Positions 63,259 to 64,000 of a DNA stretch of 64,000 nt are shown piece by piece (the stretch's first letter is position 1; each line of letters opens with the position of its first letter). The notes below the pieces were generated by a model, which was not told the origin of the DNA, did no database searches, and was given only the letters and a program-made list of their open reading frames with translations. The position numbers and the translations under genes were made by a program. Source of the DNA: Pseudomonas sp. CCI4.2 (GTDB taxonomy: Bacteria > Pseudomonadota > Gammaproteobacteria > Pseudomonadales > Pseudomonadaceae); the NCBI RefSeq assembly GCF_034350045.1, contig NZ_CP133781.1, positions 565,001-629,000 on the forward strand, in the 5' to 3' direction.

Positions 63259-63909
63259 TCAGAGCTCGATGTCCTGGATGAAGCGGGTGGAATTCTGAAC
63301 CAGCTTGGTGCGTATTTGCTCACGAAAGGGCGCATAGCGAGCGGTGCTGAACGCGTAAACGCCGCCGACCAAGTGGAGCACCAAGTCACGGTGAGTGTTA
63401 TCCCAAAACCAGCTGTCATCGATTACGGCCAGCGCGTTAATTCGCAAAGCACACAAGAAAACCCTTATTTCGCCGTTAGCGGTTCTTTCGCACGGCACAA
63501 TTTGAAAACTGCCGATGCGCCCCGCCCCCGTACCTCGTCGAAAAAACGCCTGGGCGTATTCATTGACTCGTATCGCGTTAAATGACGCTTGAACCAAACG
63601 GGCGAGCTTGGCTGAACCTTCCGTGCCCACCACTTTAAAGGTCAGTCGATCCAGCTCGTAGGGGTCGGTTATGACTACGGGGGCCCTGAGAATCTGGCTT
63701 TTTAACTGACAGCCGTGTTTGACCATCCTGTTTCGGTAGTAATCCAGCCAACTCTTCCAATGCACGTGCTGGTCATAGGCCTGACTGGCAAAAAAGTCCG
63801 CGTGCAACAACAAATCCAATATGTCCTCCTTTTCCTGGACCGACATTCCCGCTACAAACGAGACCAGATTATTGCCTGCTATGGCCATATGGGTTTTTTT
63901 AGTGATCAT
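63259..63909 (-). CDS. Hypothetical protein, unknown function
   Basis: 216 residues, soluble, no signal peptide or membrane helix. ATG at 63909 has GAGG ten bases ahead; the second ATG seven codons on is less well placed. Notable segments are SVQEKEDILDLLLHADFFASQ, WLDYYRNRMVKHGCQLKSQ, FFRRGTGAGRIGSFQIVP and AVIDDSWFWDNTHRDLVLHLV. The repeated charged and aromatic residues suggest a globular enzyme-like or toxin-like domain, but no family is recognised. Convergent with marC, five bases apart; beyond it the last 91 bases hold no gene. Confidence 0.6.
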   Translation of the reverse strand: MITKKTHMAIAGNNLVSFVAGMSVQEKEDILDLLLHADFFASQAYDQHVHWKSWLDYYRNRMVKHGCQLKSQILRAPVVITDPYELDRLTFKVVGTEGSAKLARLVQASFNAIRVNEYAQAFFRRGTGAGRIGSFQIVPCERTANGEIRVFLCALRINALAVIDDSWFWDNTHRDLVLHLVGGVYAFSTARYAPFREQIRTKLVQNSTRFIQDIEL

Positions 63910-64000
63910 TGTTGAGACGCCTCAAGCGCCAAAATCAGTGACGACCGTCTAGCGCCGAGTGCCGAAATAAAGGTATCTCTGAACTGAGAATAACGAAGGT

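Overview
The window is a stretch of a Pseudomonas chromosome of the P. fluorescens/P. putida type. The left edge holds the 5' third of a 16S rRNA gene. Gene order from about 31.5 to 62.5 kb (speA, SUI1, NUDIX, DUF2333, GGDEF regulator, dsbD, aroQ-accB-accC, prmA, DUF3426, dusB-fis, purH-purD, retS) matches, from memory, the P. aeruginosa PA4839-PA4856 block. The acetoin cluster inserted between accC and prmA matches the P. putida arrangement. Short inverted repeats of two Pseudomonas REP/REPIN families are scattered between genes. No tRNA, CRISPR array, transposase or prophage gene was seen.

Layout. 0-1.1 kb: 16S rRNA (minus strand) with three tandem rRNA promoters and a boxA. 1.1-10.7 kb: beta-alanine/omega-amino-acid transaminase with its LysR regulator, a nucleobase permease with a RutR-like TetR gene, YigZ, an SDR enzyme, a ChaA-type antiporter, an adenine deaminase and an ArsR-type regulator. 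11.2-20 kb: LysR-controlled monooxygenase/oxidoreductase pair, an MFS drug exporter, a copper module (copZ, CueR operator, cueR, no copA), a RIO kinase, and an AraC regulator beside a BASS transporter. 19.6-26.5 kb: thiolase, ketoacyl reductase and MaoC dehydratase, then MazG-like and CmoM, two DUF4136 lipoproteins and a small membrane protein. 26.5-31.3 kb: MATE exporter, lipoprotein hydrolase, DUF4123 adaptor and VgrG. 31.5-35.8 kb: conserved speA to DUF2333 block. 36.1-38.4 kb: A+T-rich type VI secretion cassette (hcp, PGRP-fold amidase, small exported protein). 38.6-44.8 kb: diguanylate cyclase GcbA, DsbD, AroQ, AccB, AccC. 44.8-52.4 kb: acetoin/2,3-butanediol catabolism under sigma-54 and AcoR. 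52.5-63.9 kb: prmA, DUF3426, dusB-fis, purH-purD, retS, marC and an unknown gene.

How it fits together. Most of the window is core metabolism and regulation. The accessory material is two orphan type VI pieces (vgrG-DUF4123 and hcp-amidase-putative immunity) that bracket the conserved speA block. The window also carries retS and gcbA, which in pseudomonads act on the Gac/Rsm and c-di-GMP switches that control type VI secretion and biofilm. The clearest regulatory sites read directly from sequence are the rRNA promoters, a CueR operator with a 19-bp spacer in front of copZ, a sigma-54 promoter with a perfect upstream palindrome in front of acoX, and several intrinsic terminators. The best candidate for something undescribed is the hcp-amidase-small protein cassette, followed by the VgrG with a cysteine-rich tail.
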